A stretch of DNA of 64,000 nt from Nitrosospira briensis C-128 (GTDB taxonomy: Bacteria > Pseudomonadota > Gammaproteobacteria > Burkholderiales > Nitrosomonadaceae): positions 3,121,942 to 3,185,941 of the forward strand of contig NZ_CP012371.1 in the NCBI RefSeq assembly GCF_000619905.2. Direction: 5' to 3'. The first letter of the stretch is position 1. Each line of letters starts with the position of its first letter. This document shows, one piece after another, positions 44,333 to 53,242 of this stretch. The position numbers were made by a program, and so were the translations under genes. The notes under the pieces are model-generated. The model saw only the letters and a list, made by a program, of their open reading frames with translations, had not been told where the DNA came from and made no database searches.

Positions 44333-44351
44333 TTGCAAATGATTCTTATTA
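44333..44351. promoter_or_regulatory. Putative Fur box
   Basis: GCAAATGATTCTTATTATC matches the 19-base Fur consensus at 14 positions. It lies 150 bases upstream of the rpsD start (minus) and 180 bases before the promoter at 44533 (plus). Confidence 0.5.
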
Positions 44352-44532
44352 TCAATTATGATTTTTACTCGATCTATCACGAATTCTCAGTACGGAGCGC
44401 AAAAGCACATTAAGCCGGAGCATTAGCCGCACAGCCGAAATTCTCTTGATCCAAGGGTGTTATTTCTGTTTTATGAAGAGCCAGCTCTTACTACTATAAA
44501 GATGAGAATAGCGTTATTTCTAAATATATTAA

Positions 44533-44561
44533 TTGACAACAGTTCTCATTCTCATTATTAT
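44533..44561 (+). promoter_or_regulatory. Sigma-70 promoter overlapped by a second Fur-like site
   Basis: TTGACA (44533-44538) and TATTAT (44556-44561) are separated by exactly 17 bases. The spacer and -10 box carry TTCTCATTCTCATTATTA, an array of the GAGAAT/ATTCTC-type hexamers bound by Fur. Iron-replete repression of the downstream genes is expected. The predicted 5' leader to the GTG at 44845 is about 280 bases and holds no evident frame. Confidence 0.6.
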
Positions 44562-44844
44562 TTTGTCGTCGCTTACGGCTTCGATAGATCTGAGAAACCG
44601 TTCTCGAGCTTTCAAAAATAAAATAACTGTAGTTTGTTGTCTGCCCGCCACGCCAGGCTCTCACCTCTGGCCGCCAGCCCTGAAAAATCCTGCCAGTCAG
44701 GTTTCCCGAAATACCCGCCAGCCGATTCCGCCCGCAATCAATAAGCGTTTGACATGTGGAGTTTCCACATATGCCTGCTCATGTGCCTCTGGCACTCAGG
44801 GCTAGCGTACTTGCTTTATTCATTCATCCATGGAGGATCTTGAC

Positions 44845-45567
44845 GTGAAATTGAAATCCATAAGTTTGATTGCCGGTTTGCTGCTGACCGCCCCAGCCCT
44901 TGCCGATATCGCCAACGGACCCGATCCCTATGCCGCCGGCTTCGGCTTCGACAAGCCGAGCGATGCCACGGCTGCCTGGGGCGGATGGGCCCGGGGCGAT
45001 GCGGGTACCGCGTATGCGGAATGGGATAATTTCGTCGGGGGCATGCCCGGCACTCCCTACTCCTCGGTTTATGACTCGTCTGGCGTAAGCAGCGCCACTT
45101 TTACCTGGAATGCCGGCACCTTCGGCGCGACCTCGGGAAATCTGTATAGCTTTACCGGCTCTCAGATATTCGACATCGATGTCACGCCTGCTCTCGCTTT
45201 CAATGGTCCGCTTACAGTGGCATTGCAATTCGAAACCTGGGGCACAGTGATGGATTACGGCAGCATCCAGCTGAATGGAATAGCGCCCACCAGCGCGGGA
45301 GTAACCTATACCGATCCTAACTTCTCCAGTTCCATGGGGCCGGTCGAGTTGAACCACTATCTGGCGGTATGGAATCTGAACGCAGCCCCAACTGTGTTTC
45401 ACATAGATATGCAAAGTATCGGACCGCACCAGAGCTTCACGCAAGCCGCCCTGGATATTGCCGCTCCCGTTCCGGAACTCGGTGAATGGGCCATGCTGTT
45501 GGCCGGACTGGGGCTGATGGGGACGATTATTCGCCGGCGTAGTGCCGGAAATAATACCCAGGTATAG
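44845..45567 (+). CDS. PEP-CTERM protein, first gene of the iron-linked cluster
   Basis: The 240-residue protein starts at GTG 44845, eight bases after GGAGG (44832-44836); an ATG at 44830 overlaps that site. A signal peptide (KLKSISLIAGLLLTAPALA) precedes a beta-rich, aromatic- and Gly-rich body. The end is a PEP-CTERM signal: VPELGEWAMLLAGLGL, a helix, then IRRRSAG. It should be exported and processed by exosortase. The downstream TonB receptor starts 29 bases later, so one transcript is likely. A role as an outer-surface binding protein is inferred only from position. Confidence 0.8.
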   Translation: MKLKSISLIAGLLLTAPALADIANGPDPYAAGFGFDKPSDATAAWGGWARGDAGTAYAEWDNFVGGMPGTPYSSVYDSSGVSSATFTWNAGTFGATSGNLYSFTGSQIFDIDVTPALAFNGPLTVALQFETWGTVMDYGSIQLNGIAPTSAGVTYTDPNFSSSMGPVELNHYLAVWNLNAAPTVFHIDMQSIGPHQSFTQAALDIAAPVPELGEWAMLLAGLGLMGTIIRRRSAGNNTQV

Positions 45568-45596
45568 AAAAGAGTGATGGTGCGCGGTCGGGCCAA

Positions 45597-47954
45597 GTGG
45601 AACAGAAATATAAAGCCTGCCTTCTGGCGGGCACGCTACTCCTGCCTGCATACGCGGCCTATGCCGAGGTAGCTGCCGATCAGGCTTCTACCTTTCCTTC
45701 CCCATGCGCGGAACGCGAACTGAAAATTGCAGCCGCTGCCGCTTTTCCAAAGCCCACCCCAGAGGCCGGCTCCCCACTGGTCGCGGCAACGGCTCCGTGC
45801 ATGGATTCACTACCTGAAAAAGCAGGCGCGGAAAATGTGCTTCGCACTATTTCCGTGTCCGCGCCCCGCACCGAGCGCGACATGAAAAACGTGCCGGTCA
45901 CGCTGAACGTCATTTCCGCAGAGACGATAAAGGAACAAATGGCTACGTCCATCAAGGATTTGATCCGTTATGAGCCGGGGATATCGGTCGGCAACAATCC
46001 ATCGCGTTTTGGCCTGAGTGGTTTCAATATCCGTGGACTGGACGGCAACCGCATACTGATCCAGATGGACGGGATCCGCCAGCCGGACAATTTCGTCATT
46101 GGCGGTTTTGCCAATACCGGCCGCAACCTGGTCGACGTCGGCATGCTTTCCGGCGTGGAAATCCAGCGCGGAGCCGGTTCCGCCCTGCAAGGGTCGGAGG
46201 GAGTAGGGGGCGTCGTCTCGTTTCGTTCCCCGGAGCCGGAGGATTTCCTGAAAGGCCGCTCGTTTGCCATCAGCCCTGAAACCATATACCAGGGCGTGGA
46301 TCGCTCGCTCGGCATCATCGGCACGCTTGCTACGGGCAATGAATATCTCAAGCTGATGCTGCGGGGGGTGCAGCGCAGTGGACACGAAACCGCCACCATG
46401 GGTACGATAGGGGGCACCGGTATAACTCGCACCAAAGCCAATCCCCAGGATATCGATACCCTGAACGGGTTGGCAAAGCTGGTGTTCACGCCGTTTGCCA
46501 GTTACCGGGCGACGTTTGCGGCGGAAGGATTTGAGCGCATCGTGGACACGGATATCCTATCGCTGCCACGCGGTCGGCGGGTTGGAATCACGACGAAGGA
46601 TGCCTATGATCGCGACCGGATCTCGCTCGACCAGCGCATCGCGAATACACCGGCCGGCACGATCAACCTCAAACTCTACCAGCAGAACAGCAGGACCCGG
46701 CAGCATACGCGCGACGAGTTTCTGGATAGATCTCCCGCCGCCGGCGACCAAAGAAGCCTCATCGAACGCGACTTCGACTTCAGGCAGACATTGACCGGAG
46801 CGAAGCTGCAAACCGAATCGATATTTGAAATGTGGGGCGCTCATACCCTCACATGGGGGGGAGAAGCCTTCCGCACAGATACGAAGCAGGTACGCGACGG
46901 TGTGGAAAGCAACCTCACGCTGGGCACGCAGAAAAAGCACGTCGGCCCCGACTTTTTCCCGACGCGGGACTTTCCGCCTTCAAGCGCCACCCAACTGGCT
47001 GCATTCTTCCAGGATGAATGGTGGCTGTCCGACCGGTTCACGGTTGTCGCCGGTTTGCGCTATGACAATTATTCTCTCAAGCCCAGGCCGGATGCGCTTT
47101 TCATTGAGCGCAATCCAGGCGTAGATGTGGCGGATGTCAGGCTCAGCGCATTTTCGCCCAAGCTTTCCGGCATCCTGCACATGGGCTATGGTTTTTCATT
47201 CGTTGCCCAATACTCGCAAGGATTCCGGCCTCCGCCATACAACGATGTGAATATCGGCTTTACCAATTTAAGCGCAAGGTATACAGCGGTTGCCAATCCC
47301 CATCTCCGGCCCGAAATTGTGCGTGGCGGGGAGTTATCGTTGCGTCATGACAGCGACAGGGGCACCGTATCCCTCACCGCCTACGATAACCGGTATGAGG
47401 ATTTTATCGACTCCTCGCGTCCTCTTGTCTGCCCCGGCGATCCTCTGTGCGTGCCGGGACTGATGACATTCCAGTCCCGCAACCTGCCAAGGGTGCGCAT
47501 CTATGGCTTTGAAGGCAGGCTGGACCAGCAGCTATATCCCGGTTGGCGTTTGCGCGGCAGCTTTGCCTGGACAAAGGGGCGTGACCTCGAAACCGGGCTC
47601 CCGATCATACAGATCAACCCGGCCACGGGCGTACTGGGCTTGTCCTATGAGCGCGGCCCGTTCCGCATCGAATCGCTTGTCACGGCGGCAATGCGCAAGA
47701 CAGCCCGCGAATCGAGAGGCGTGAACCGATTGCTGCTGCCGCCCGGTTATACCGTGATGGATCTTCTGGCCCAATGGAAATTTGCGCGCACCGGCAGGCT
47801 GTCCGTAGGCATATTCAATCTGCTGGACGAGAAATACTGGCAATGGGCGGATGTGCCCGTTAATGATCCGCACACCGCCGACTCGGTCGGCGGCCCCGAC
47901 CGCTATACCCGACCGGGGCGCAACTTTTCCGTGAGCCTCAGCTACCAATTCTAA
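45597..47954 (+). CDS. TonB-dependent outer-membrane receptor (heme/hemoglobin-type)
   Basis: The 785-residue protein has a signal peptide (residues 1-23), an unusual Ala/Pro-rich extension with two cysteines (about 37-70) and a TonB-box-like RTISVSAPR (about 84). The plug begins VPVTLNVISAETIKEQ with SGFNIRGLDGNRILIQMDGI and ends EIQRGAGSALQGSEGVGGVVSF. The beta-barrel ends in SYQF with a terminal aromatic. The plug resembles hemoglobin/heme/lactoferrin receptors. GTG at 45597 is the family-appropriate start. Position after a Fur-type promoter and before a secreted chelatase-like protein supports import of heme, cobalamin-like or metal compounds. Confidence 0.88.
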   Translation: MEQKYKACLLAGTLLLPAYAAYAEVAADQASTFPSPCAERELKIAAAAAFPKPTPEAGSPLVAATAPCMDSLPEKAGAENVLRTISVSAPRTERDMKNVPVTLNVISAETIKEQMATSIKDLIRYEPGISVGNNPSRFGLSGFNIRGLDGNRILIQMDGIRQPDNFVIGGFANTGRNLVDVGMLSGVEIQRGAGSALQGSEGVGGVVSFRSPEPEDFLKGRSFAISPETIYQGVDRSLGIIGTLATGNEYLKLMLRGVQRSGHETATMGTIGGTGITRTKANPQDIDTLNGLAKLVFTPFASYRATFAAEGFERIVDTDILSLPRGRRVGITTKDAYDRDRISLDQRIANTPAGTINLKLYQQNSRTRQHTRDEFLDRSPAAGDQRSLIERDFDFRQTLTGAKLQTESIFEMWGAHTLTWGGEAFRTDTKQVRDGVESNLTLGTQKKHVGPDFFPTRDFPPSSATQLAAFFQDEWWLSDRFTVVAGLRYDNYSLKPRPDALFIERNPGVDVADVRLSAFSPKLSGILHMGYGFSFVAQYSQGFRPPPYNDVNIGFTNLSARYTAVANPHLRPEIVRGGELSLRHDSDRGTVSLTAYDNRYEDFIDSSRPLVCPGDPLCVPGLMTFQSRNLPRVRIYGFEGRLDQQLYPGWRLRGSFAWTKGRDLETGLPIIQINPATGVLGLSYERGPFRIESLVTAAMRKTARESRGVNRLLLPPGYTVMDLLAQWKFARTGRLSVGIFNLLDEKYWQWADVPVNDPHTADSVGGPDRYTRPGRNFSVSLSYQF

Positions 47955-47957
47955 ACC

Positions 47958-48233
47958 ATGAGAAATTCCAGAGACCTGAGAAATTCCAGAGATCTGAACG
48001 ACAAGCCATCGGTGCGGCTGCTGTTGGCGGCCTTGTCGTGGCTCACCAACAAGCCGCGCCCCGGCGACCCGGCAATGCAATTGGCCATTGCCCATCACAT
48101 TCATATGCTCGTCCTGCACCCGGCATCCGATAGCCTCGATGTTCAGGCGGCTTTCTACATGGCAGGCAAAGCAGGCATGGATGCGGAGGGGCTCCTCGCA
48201 CGTTTTTCTGCCGTTGCGACAAACCTTCATTGA
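47958..48233 (+). CDS. Hypothetical 91-residue protein behind the receptor
   Basis: The ATG lies three bases after the receptor stop. The protein begins with a duplicated RNSRDL hexapeptide encoded by an 18-base tandem repeat (47959-47976, 47977-47994). It continues as a helical soluble sequence (KPSVRLLLAALSWLTNKPRP, AMQLAIAHHIHMLVLHP) with a His-rich patch. It has no signal peptide. The close spacing argues for co-translation. No known family recognised. Confidence 0.6.
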   Translation: MRNSRDLRNSRDLNDKPSVRLLLAALSWLTNKPRPGDPAMQLAIAHHIHMLVLHPASDSLDVQAAFYMAGKAGMDAEGLLARFSAVATNLH

Positions 48234-48353
48234 GCATGGTCCTGGGACAGCTCTCAAGCCAGCCAGCTGGCTCCGGCCCTGACAAAATGAAATTGTTCAG
48301 GGATCTTCATATTCCGGTCGATTCTGTACGTTTTATCAAATAGTAAGGAAAAC

Positions 48354-50213
48354 ATGAATACGAAAAAACACATGTCAATGCTCAAACCCTGCTATTGCCT
48401 TGCGCTGGTTGTGCTGCTGGCGGTATCGATCAAATCCGGTTTTGCGGAAGAGACCTTGAGCAGAAAAGACAGGCAGACAGGATTTCTGGTTGTCGCAGCG
48501 GATCGCGGTTTCCTTGGCAACGAGGAGATCATCGACGAATTCCACCTGTTTGCAAAAGGACGCAATGCTTCACTGGTATTCGTTACTGACGAACGCACGC
48601 AGAAATACCTCGATACGGAGGTGGACAGGCTTTTGCAAAGAGGCGCGGAGCGCATCGTGACGATTCCGTTGTTTGTGTCCCCGCAGGATCCCCGCTATCG
48701 ACTGGCCCATAACCTGCTTCAAGGCGGAAAAGTCAGCGTACCGGTTTCGTATGCACGCTCCTACGGCGAGAGCGTCTTCGCCGTAGAGGCGCTGGCGGAT
48801 AGATTGCGCACTATTCGATCCCCCGCGGATACCAGCCTGATCGTTGTGGGGTACGGTGCGGTGGACAACGATAGCGAGCAGAGAATGCTGGGTGACTGGA
48901 AGCATATCGCGGAGAAGGCCGCTGCCGGGTTTGATTTTGCATCCGTCAGCGTGGTGATCGGTCATGATAAAAAAGATGAAGCAGAAAAATACACTGCTAG
49001 GCTGAAGCAGGAACTGGCCGGCGCCGCCGGCCCCGGGGGCGGCAAAATCGTTGTGATGCCATTTCACCTCGGCCCCAGGCTTGACAGCATGATGTCGTTC
49101 GACGCGAAGCTCAAGTGGCTATTGCCGCCGGGTGCTCAACTGGTTTCCGAGGATAGTGCGGGTATGCAACCGAATGACGGAACTGGGCGCAGCAAAAATA
49201 TCCCCCCGATCACCGCCGGACTGGCGGTGTGGTTTGAGCGTGAAGCCAACCTGAGCCAGCCGCTTGCCGCCGAAGATGTCGGAATCGTATTTTTGTCCCA
49301 CGGTGCAGACTTCAACTGGAATGAAACAATGCGCGAGTCGGTACAGCCTTTGGCCAAGCGGTACAAAATCGAATTCGCATTTTCCATGGCTGACCCGGTG
49401 ACAGTTGAGCGTGCCATCCGCAAGCTGGAGCAGCGCGGCGCAAAAACCGCGATAATCGTGCGGGTATTCGCGATGGAGGATAGTTTCCGCAAATCGGTTG
49501 AACGCATGGCCGGGTTGGACGTGGAAGGCATTGCACAGGACGCTGCTGATAATCATGCCGGGCATGGGCATGGAGAAGGCGCCAGCATTCCGGCGCCGCG
49601 CATCCTTTCCCGTTTGCCTATTCGGACCGTGGGCGGCTTGGAGTCCCATTCGCTATTTGCCGCCGCATTGCTTGAGCGCGCTCGCGCGCTGTCCAGGAAC
49701 CCGGTGCGTGATACCGTTATTTTGGTCGCGCATGGTTCCGGTAGTGATTATCAGAACGATCAGTGGAACAGGGTGTTGGAGAAAATGGCCGCCCATATGC
49801 AAAATGCCGGTAAGGGCGAATTTCACGCAATCAAGGTTGCAACCTGGCGTGAAGATTGGCCGGACAAACGGGAACCATGGATCCGCAAAGTCCGGGACAT
49901 GGTCGGAGAGGCGGGAAACGATGGAGGCAGAGCGATTGTGATCCCTGCTCGAACCACCGGTCAGGGACCGGAGAAAGAGTTCCTTTCCGGCCTGGAGTTT
50001 GACTTGGGAAGCGGATTTGCGCCCCACCCACTGTTCATGCAATGGGTGGACGAGCAAATTCAAATGGGATTGGCGCAATTTGCCGAGACGCGCCGTGCAT
50101 CAATGGCGATGCTTGAGACTGATAGAATTAAACAGGAAATAGTCCCGAACAGGCCGTCGCGTTCCAATCACGCATTTTATAAACTGATAAAGCAAATCAA
50201 AAAAAGAAAATAA
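48354..50213 (+). CDS. Secreted protein of four CbiX/sirohydrochlorin-chelatase-like units
   Basis: The 619-residue protein has a signal peptide (residues 1-31, ending SGFA-EE). Four chelatase-type strand-loop-helix units begin at about residues 43 (FLVVAADRG), 162 (LIVVGYGAVDN), 310 (GIVFLSHGADFN) and 454 (TVILVAHGSGSD). CbiX-type enzymes use the His of such SHG/AHG loops to bind the metal. That His is kept in units 3 (His316) and 4 (His460) and lost in units 1 and 2. A His-rich loop, HAGHGHGEG (401-409), lies in between. Cytoplasmic relatives insert Co or Fe into sirohydrochlorin; an export signal makes metal or tetrapyrrole handling in the periplasm likely. A periplasmic CbiK is known from Desulfovibrio. 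The C-terminal tail is strongly basic. Confidence 0.82.
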   Translation: MNTKKHMSMLKPCYCLALVVLLAVSIKSGFAEETLSRKDRQTGFLVVAADRGFLGNEEIIDEFHLFAKGRNASLVFVTDERTQKYLDTEVDRLLQRGAERIVTIPLFVSPQDPRYRLAHNLLQGGKVSVPVSYARSYGESVFAVEALADRLRTIRSPADTSLIVVGYGAVDNDSEQRMLGDWKHIAEKAAAGFDFASVSVVIGHDKKDEAEKYTARLKQELAGAAGPGGGKIVVMPFHLGPRLDSMMSFDAKLKWLLPPGAQLVSEDSAGMQPNDGTGRSKNIPPITAGLAVWFEREANLSQPLAAEDVGIVFLSHGADFNWNETMRESVQPLAKRYKIEFAFSMADPVTVERAIRKLEQRGAKTAIIVRVFAMEDSFRKSVERMAGLDVEGIAQDAADNHAGHGHGEGASIPAPRILSRLPIRTVGGLESHSLFAAALLERARALSRNPVRDTVILVAHGSGSDYQNDQWNRVLEKMAAHMQNAGKGEFHAIKVATWREDWPDKREPWIRKVRDMVGEAGNDGGRAIVIPARTTGQGPEKEFLSGLEFDLGSGFAPHPLFMQWVDEQIQMGLAQFAETRRASMAMLETDRIKQEIVPNRPSRSNHAFYKLIKQIKKRK

Positions 50214-50216
50214 TCG

Positions 50217-50374
50217 ATGGCAACTGGCGATAAACCAACTACTGGGATCGAAGAGCAGGAAGAGACCCTGGCCCTACTCAAGATACTGGCACTTGGCAAC
50301 CGTGAGTCGAGCAGGGACACTTTCTTTCCGCCAACGATGTGTTTGACGAGCTGGGCAAGGAAGATGCGCAGTGA
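50217..50374 (+). pseudogene. Antitoxin broken by a one-base frameshift
   Basis: ATG 50217 reads MATGDKPTTGIEEQEETLAL and LKILALGNRE, and then the frame diverges. The right continuation VEQGHFLSANDVFDELGKED lies in another frame and stops at 50372-50374, overlapping the toxin start. Restoring one G (CGTGAGGTCGAG) gives a 52-residue antitoxin of the short Phd/RelB-like kind. As sequenced, no complete antitoxin is made. Confidence 0.7.
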
Positions 50375-50700
50375 GTGTTTCTGTCGTGTTTCTGAGATCG
50401 GCAGAGATTGACCTGAAGGAACTGAAAAGCGACATCGTCAAAAACCTTGGCAAGAAAATCTGGCAAGCCGATTACAGAAAGATTCAAGAGGTTGTAGGCA
50501 CCCTGCAGACCTCCCCGCTCCAAGGAAAAATGCCTGAAGAACTTGGCCGACTGAACCTCACTCGGTATCGCCAGGTTATTTCAGGCATGAACCGGATCAT
50601 TTATGAAGTCAGGCAAGAGACGATCTACATTCACGTTGTTTGCGATACTCGCAAAGACATGAAGTCCTTGGTTGCAAAACGGCTTCTAAGGATCATCTGA
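50371..50700 (+). CDS. RelE/ParE-family toxin
   Basis: The 109-residue protein starts at GTG 50371, overlapping the antitoxin stop. It has the ParE/RelE compact alpha-beta fold signature: VVFLRSAEIDLKEL, LGRLNLTRYRQVISG-type strand, NRIIYEV and IYIHVVCDTRKDM, ending in a basic helix. Members inhibit gyrase or cleave mRNA on ribosomes. The frame is intact while the antitoxin is frameshifted, so the toxin is unexpressed, inactive, neutralised from elsewhere, or the frameshift is a sequencing error. Confidence 0.85.
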   Translation: MSVSVVFLRSAEIDLKELKSDIVKNLGKKIWQADYRKIQEVVGTLQTSPLQGKMPEELGRLNLTRYRQVISGMNRIIYEVRQETIYIHVVCDTRKDMKSLVAKRLLRII

Positions 50701-50828
50701 ACAAAAGATAGCGATAACAAGAGAGTTATCCACGTAAACCTGTCGCTGAACTGGACGACTCGAGCGGGCCAGTCAGATGGTTGCATTGCGCCTCGGCTTC
50801 ACCATCAAGGGAACGGTAAGCGCATTCG

Positions 50829-51692
50829 TCACGGTATACCGTGAGGGTCGGCTGAAAAGCGCATCGATAAATCCACTGCCATAATATCCTTGGTGAGGCT
50901 GCCGACGGAAATCCGGTCTACGCCGCTTTCGGCTACCGCACGAACGTTGTCGAGGGTAATTCCTCCCGATGCTTCCAGCGCCGCCGCCCGGTTGGTCAAC
51001 CGCGCGTTCAGGATGACTGCCTCGCATAAAGTGCCGAGGTCGAAGTTGTCCAGCAGAATCAGTTGAGCCCCCGCATCCAACGCGGTGCGCAGGTCGTCCA
51101 GTGTTTCCACTTCAATCTGAACAAACACTCCTGCCGGGGCAATTCTTTTCGCGGCGCGCAGGGCAGGTTCGATCCCCCCCGCCGCGGCGATGTGGTTTTC
51201 CTTGATGAGTATGCCATCGTATAAACCGAGACGATGGTTTGCGCCGCCGCCGCATTTGACTGCATATTTTTGCGCCAGGCGCAGCCCCGGCAGCGTCTTG
51301 CGCGTATCGACGATTATTGCCCCGGTTCCGGCCACTGCGTCTGCATAACGCCTGGTTTGCGTTGCTACAGCCGACAACAGTTGCAAAAAATTGAGTGCGG
51401 CACGCTCCGCTGTGAGGAGAGGCCGGGCATTGCCTTTTATCTCGCAGAGCTGCTGGCCGGCGCCGATCGCTTCACCGTCCTGGGAAAACCAATGCACTTC
51501 GGCTTCTGGCGACAGTTGCCGAAAACATGCGTCAAACCACTGAGTGCCACATAAAACTGCATTCTCGCGGCTGACAACAGTGGCGACCGCGGTTTTTTCC
51601 GCAGGAATGAGGCTTGCAGTAAGGTCACCCGCACCAATATCCTCGGCCAGGGCCGCACGGGCGTTTTCTTCAATTGTAATCGCTAGATCCAT
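50829..51692 (-). CDS. nadC: Quinolinate phosphoribosyltransferase (decarboxylating)
   Basis: The 287-residue protein has AEDIGAGDLTASLIP, the catalytic region TERAALNFLQLLSAVAT, VDTRKTLPGLRLAQKYAVKC with the conserved Lys, CGGGANHRLGLYDGILIKEN and ASGGITLDN, all NadC. It converts quinolinate and PRPP to nicotinate mononucleotide in NAD synthesis. Neighbouring nad genes are absent. It is divergent from the FMN enzyme at 51761. Confidence 0.95.
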   Translation of the reverse strand: MDLAITIEENARAALAEDIGAGDLTASLIPAEKTAVATVVSRENAVLCGTQWFDACFRQLSPEAEVHWFSQDGEAIGAGQQLCEIKGNARPLLTAERAALNFLQLLSAVATQTRRYADAVAGTGAIIVDTRKTLPGLRLAQKYAVKCGGGANHRLGLYDGILIKENHIAAAGGIEPALRAAKRIAPAGVFVQIEVETLDDLRTALDAGAQLILLDNFDLGTLCEAVILNARLTNRAAALEASGGITLDNVRAVAESGVDRISVGSLTKDIMAVDLSMRFSADPHGIP

Positions 51693-51760
51693 GAACTCAT
51701 CGTGGCTTTCTTATGTTATGGAATCGGAGTATTTTATCTGAATGAGAGGGTGGAGGCAGC

Positions 51761-53242
51761 ATGTCTGATGCACTGAAGGTAATTTCCTACGGTTTTGGTT
51801 CCATACTGGGCTTGATCGTGCTCGCGATCATCGTGTTCCTGTTCATTCAGGATGTGACGCAGAAAAAGCATTCGATCCTGCGTAACTACCCGGTCATTGG
51901 TCATCTGCGGTTTTTTCTGGAAAAGCAGGGGGAATATTTTCGCCAGTATTTCTTTTCGGGCGACAGGGACGAGATGCCGTTTAATCGTGCCACCCGAAGC
52001 TGGGTGTACAAGAATGCGAAGAACGAGGGCGGTATCGTCGGTTTCGGATCCACCAATGATGTGCGCGAGCCCGGCTCGATCCTTTTTGTCAATGTTGCTT
52101 TTCCGCTGCTGGAAAGCGAGCGCCTGCCGACTCCATCGCTTCTCATCGGCGAAGGTTTCTGCGAGCATCCCTTCCATGCCAGGTCCATAACCAACATCAG
52201 CGGCATGAGCTACGGCGCGATATCGGCGCCTGCGGTGCGTGCGCTGTCGCTCGGTGCGGCGGAGGCCGGGTGCTGGCTGAATACAGGAGAGGGCGGGCTT
52301 TCGCCTTACCATCTGGAGGGAGGTTGTGACGTCGTCATGCAAATAGGCACCGCCCGGTACGGTATCCGCAAGCAGGACGGAAGTTTCTCGCCTGAGCGGG
52401 CAAAGGAACTGGCCAAGGTGGTCAAGGCGTTTGAAATCAAGCTTTCCCAAGGCGCAAAGCCGGGCAAGGGCGGGCTGCTTCTCGGCGTGAAGGTGAGCGA
52501 CGAAATCGCCACTATCCGTGGCATCCCTGCTCATCATGATTCGATCAGCCCCAATCGCCACGCCGATATCAGCAATGTGGACGAGTTGCTCGACAAGATA
52601 GCCTATATCCGTGAACTCACCGGACGGCCCGTCGGTGTAAAGGCCGCCATCGGCGGTTGGCGCTTTATAAATGATTTGTGCGATGCGGTGAACCGTCGCG
52701 GCGCCGAATATGCGCCTGATTTTCTCTCGATCGATGGGGGCGAAGGCGGCAGCGGTGCCGCACCCCAGACGCTGGTCGACCACATGAGCCTCCCTATTGC
52801 CGAAGCATTGCCGCGAGTGGTGGATTCGCTACTGCAATCCGGCTTGAAAAATCGCATACGCATTGTCGCGGCGGGCAAGCTTGTAACGGGGGCGCGGGCA
52901 GCCTGGGCGCTGTGCGCCGGCGCGGATTTCGTCAATACCGCACGCGGTTTCATGTTTTCACTGGGCTGCATCCAGGCCATGCGCTGCCATACCAATACTT
53001 GCCCTACCGGCATTACCACTCACAACAGGCGTTTGCAGCGTGGCCTGGTGGTGGAGGAGAAATACCTGCGAGTCGCCAATTATGCAAGAAACATGAATAG
53101 TGAAATCGACATGATCTCGTATTCATGCGGATTGCATCATGCCCGTCAATTGAGGCGCGAGCATGTGCGTATCGTGGAGACAGCAGGCAAAAGCGTGGCA
53201 CTCAACATCCTGTATCCTTATCCTGAAGTGTCCCAACGTTGA
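51761..53242 (+). CDS. FMN-binding glutamate synthase-family protein
   Basis: The 493-residue protein has an N-terminal membrane helix (about 12-32). A glutamate synthase large-subunit FMN domain follows: GMSYGAISAPAVRALSLGA, GEGGLSPYHLEGG, KPGKGGLLLGVKV, FLSIDGGEGGSG and the Cys-containing CHTNTCPTGI (iron-sulfur or FMN region). Such stand-alone proteins are common but their reaction is not well defined. The N-terminal anchor puts the enzyme at the inner membrane, facing the cytoplasm. Confidence 0.88.
   Translation: MSDALKVISYGFGSILGLIVLAIIVFLFIQDVTQKKHSILRNYPVIGHLRFFLEKQGEYFRQYFFSGDRDEMPFNRATRSWVYKNAKNEGGIVGFGSTNDVREPGSILFVNVAFPLLESERLPTPSLLIGEGFCEHPFHARSITNISGMSYGAISAPAVRALSLGAAEAGCWLNTGEGGLSPYHLEGGCDVVMQIGTARYGIRKQDGSFSPERAKELAKVVKAFEIKLSQGAKPGKGGLLLGVKVSDEIATIRGIPAHHDSISPNRHADISNVDELLDKIAYIRELTGRPVGVKAAIGGWRFINDLCDAVNRRGAEYAPDFLSIDGGEGGSGAAPQTLVDHMSLPIAEALPRVVDSLLQSGLKNRIRIVAAGKLVTGARAAWALCAGADFVNTARGFMFSLGCIQAMRCHTNTCPTGITTHNRRLQRGLVVEEKYLRVANYARNMNSEIDMISYSCGLHHARQLRREHVRIVETAGKSVALNILYPYPEVSQR

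Noticed and set aside
51734-52783. 349-residue minus frame
   Set aside because: Antisense to the FMN glutamate-synthase-like gene, which has clear motifs.
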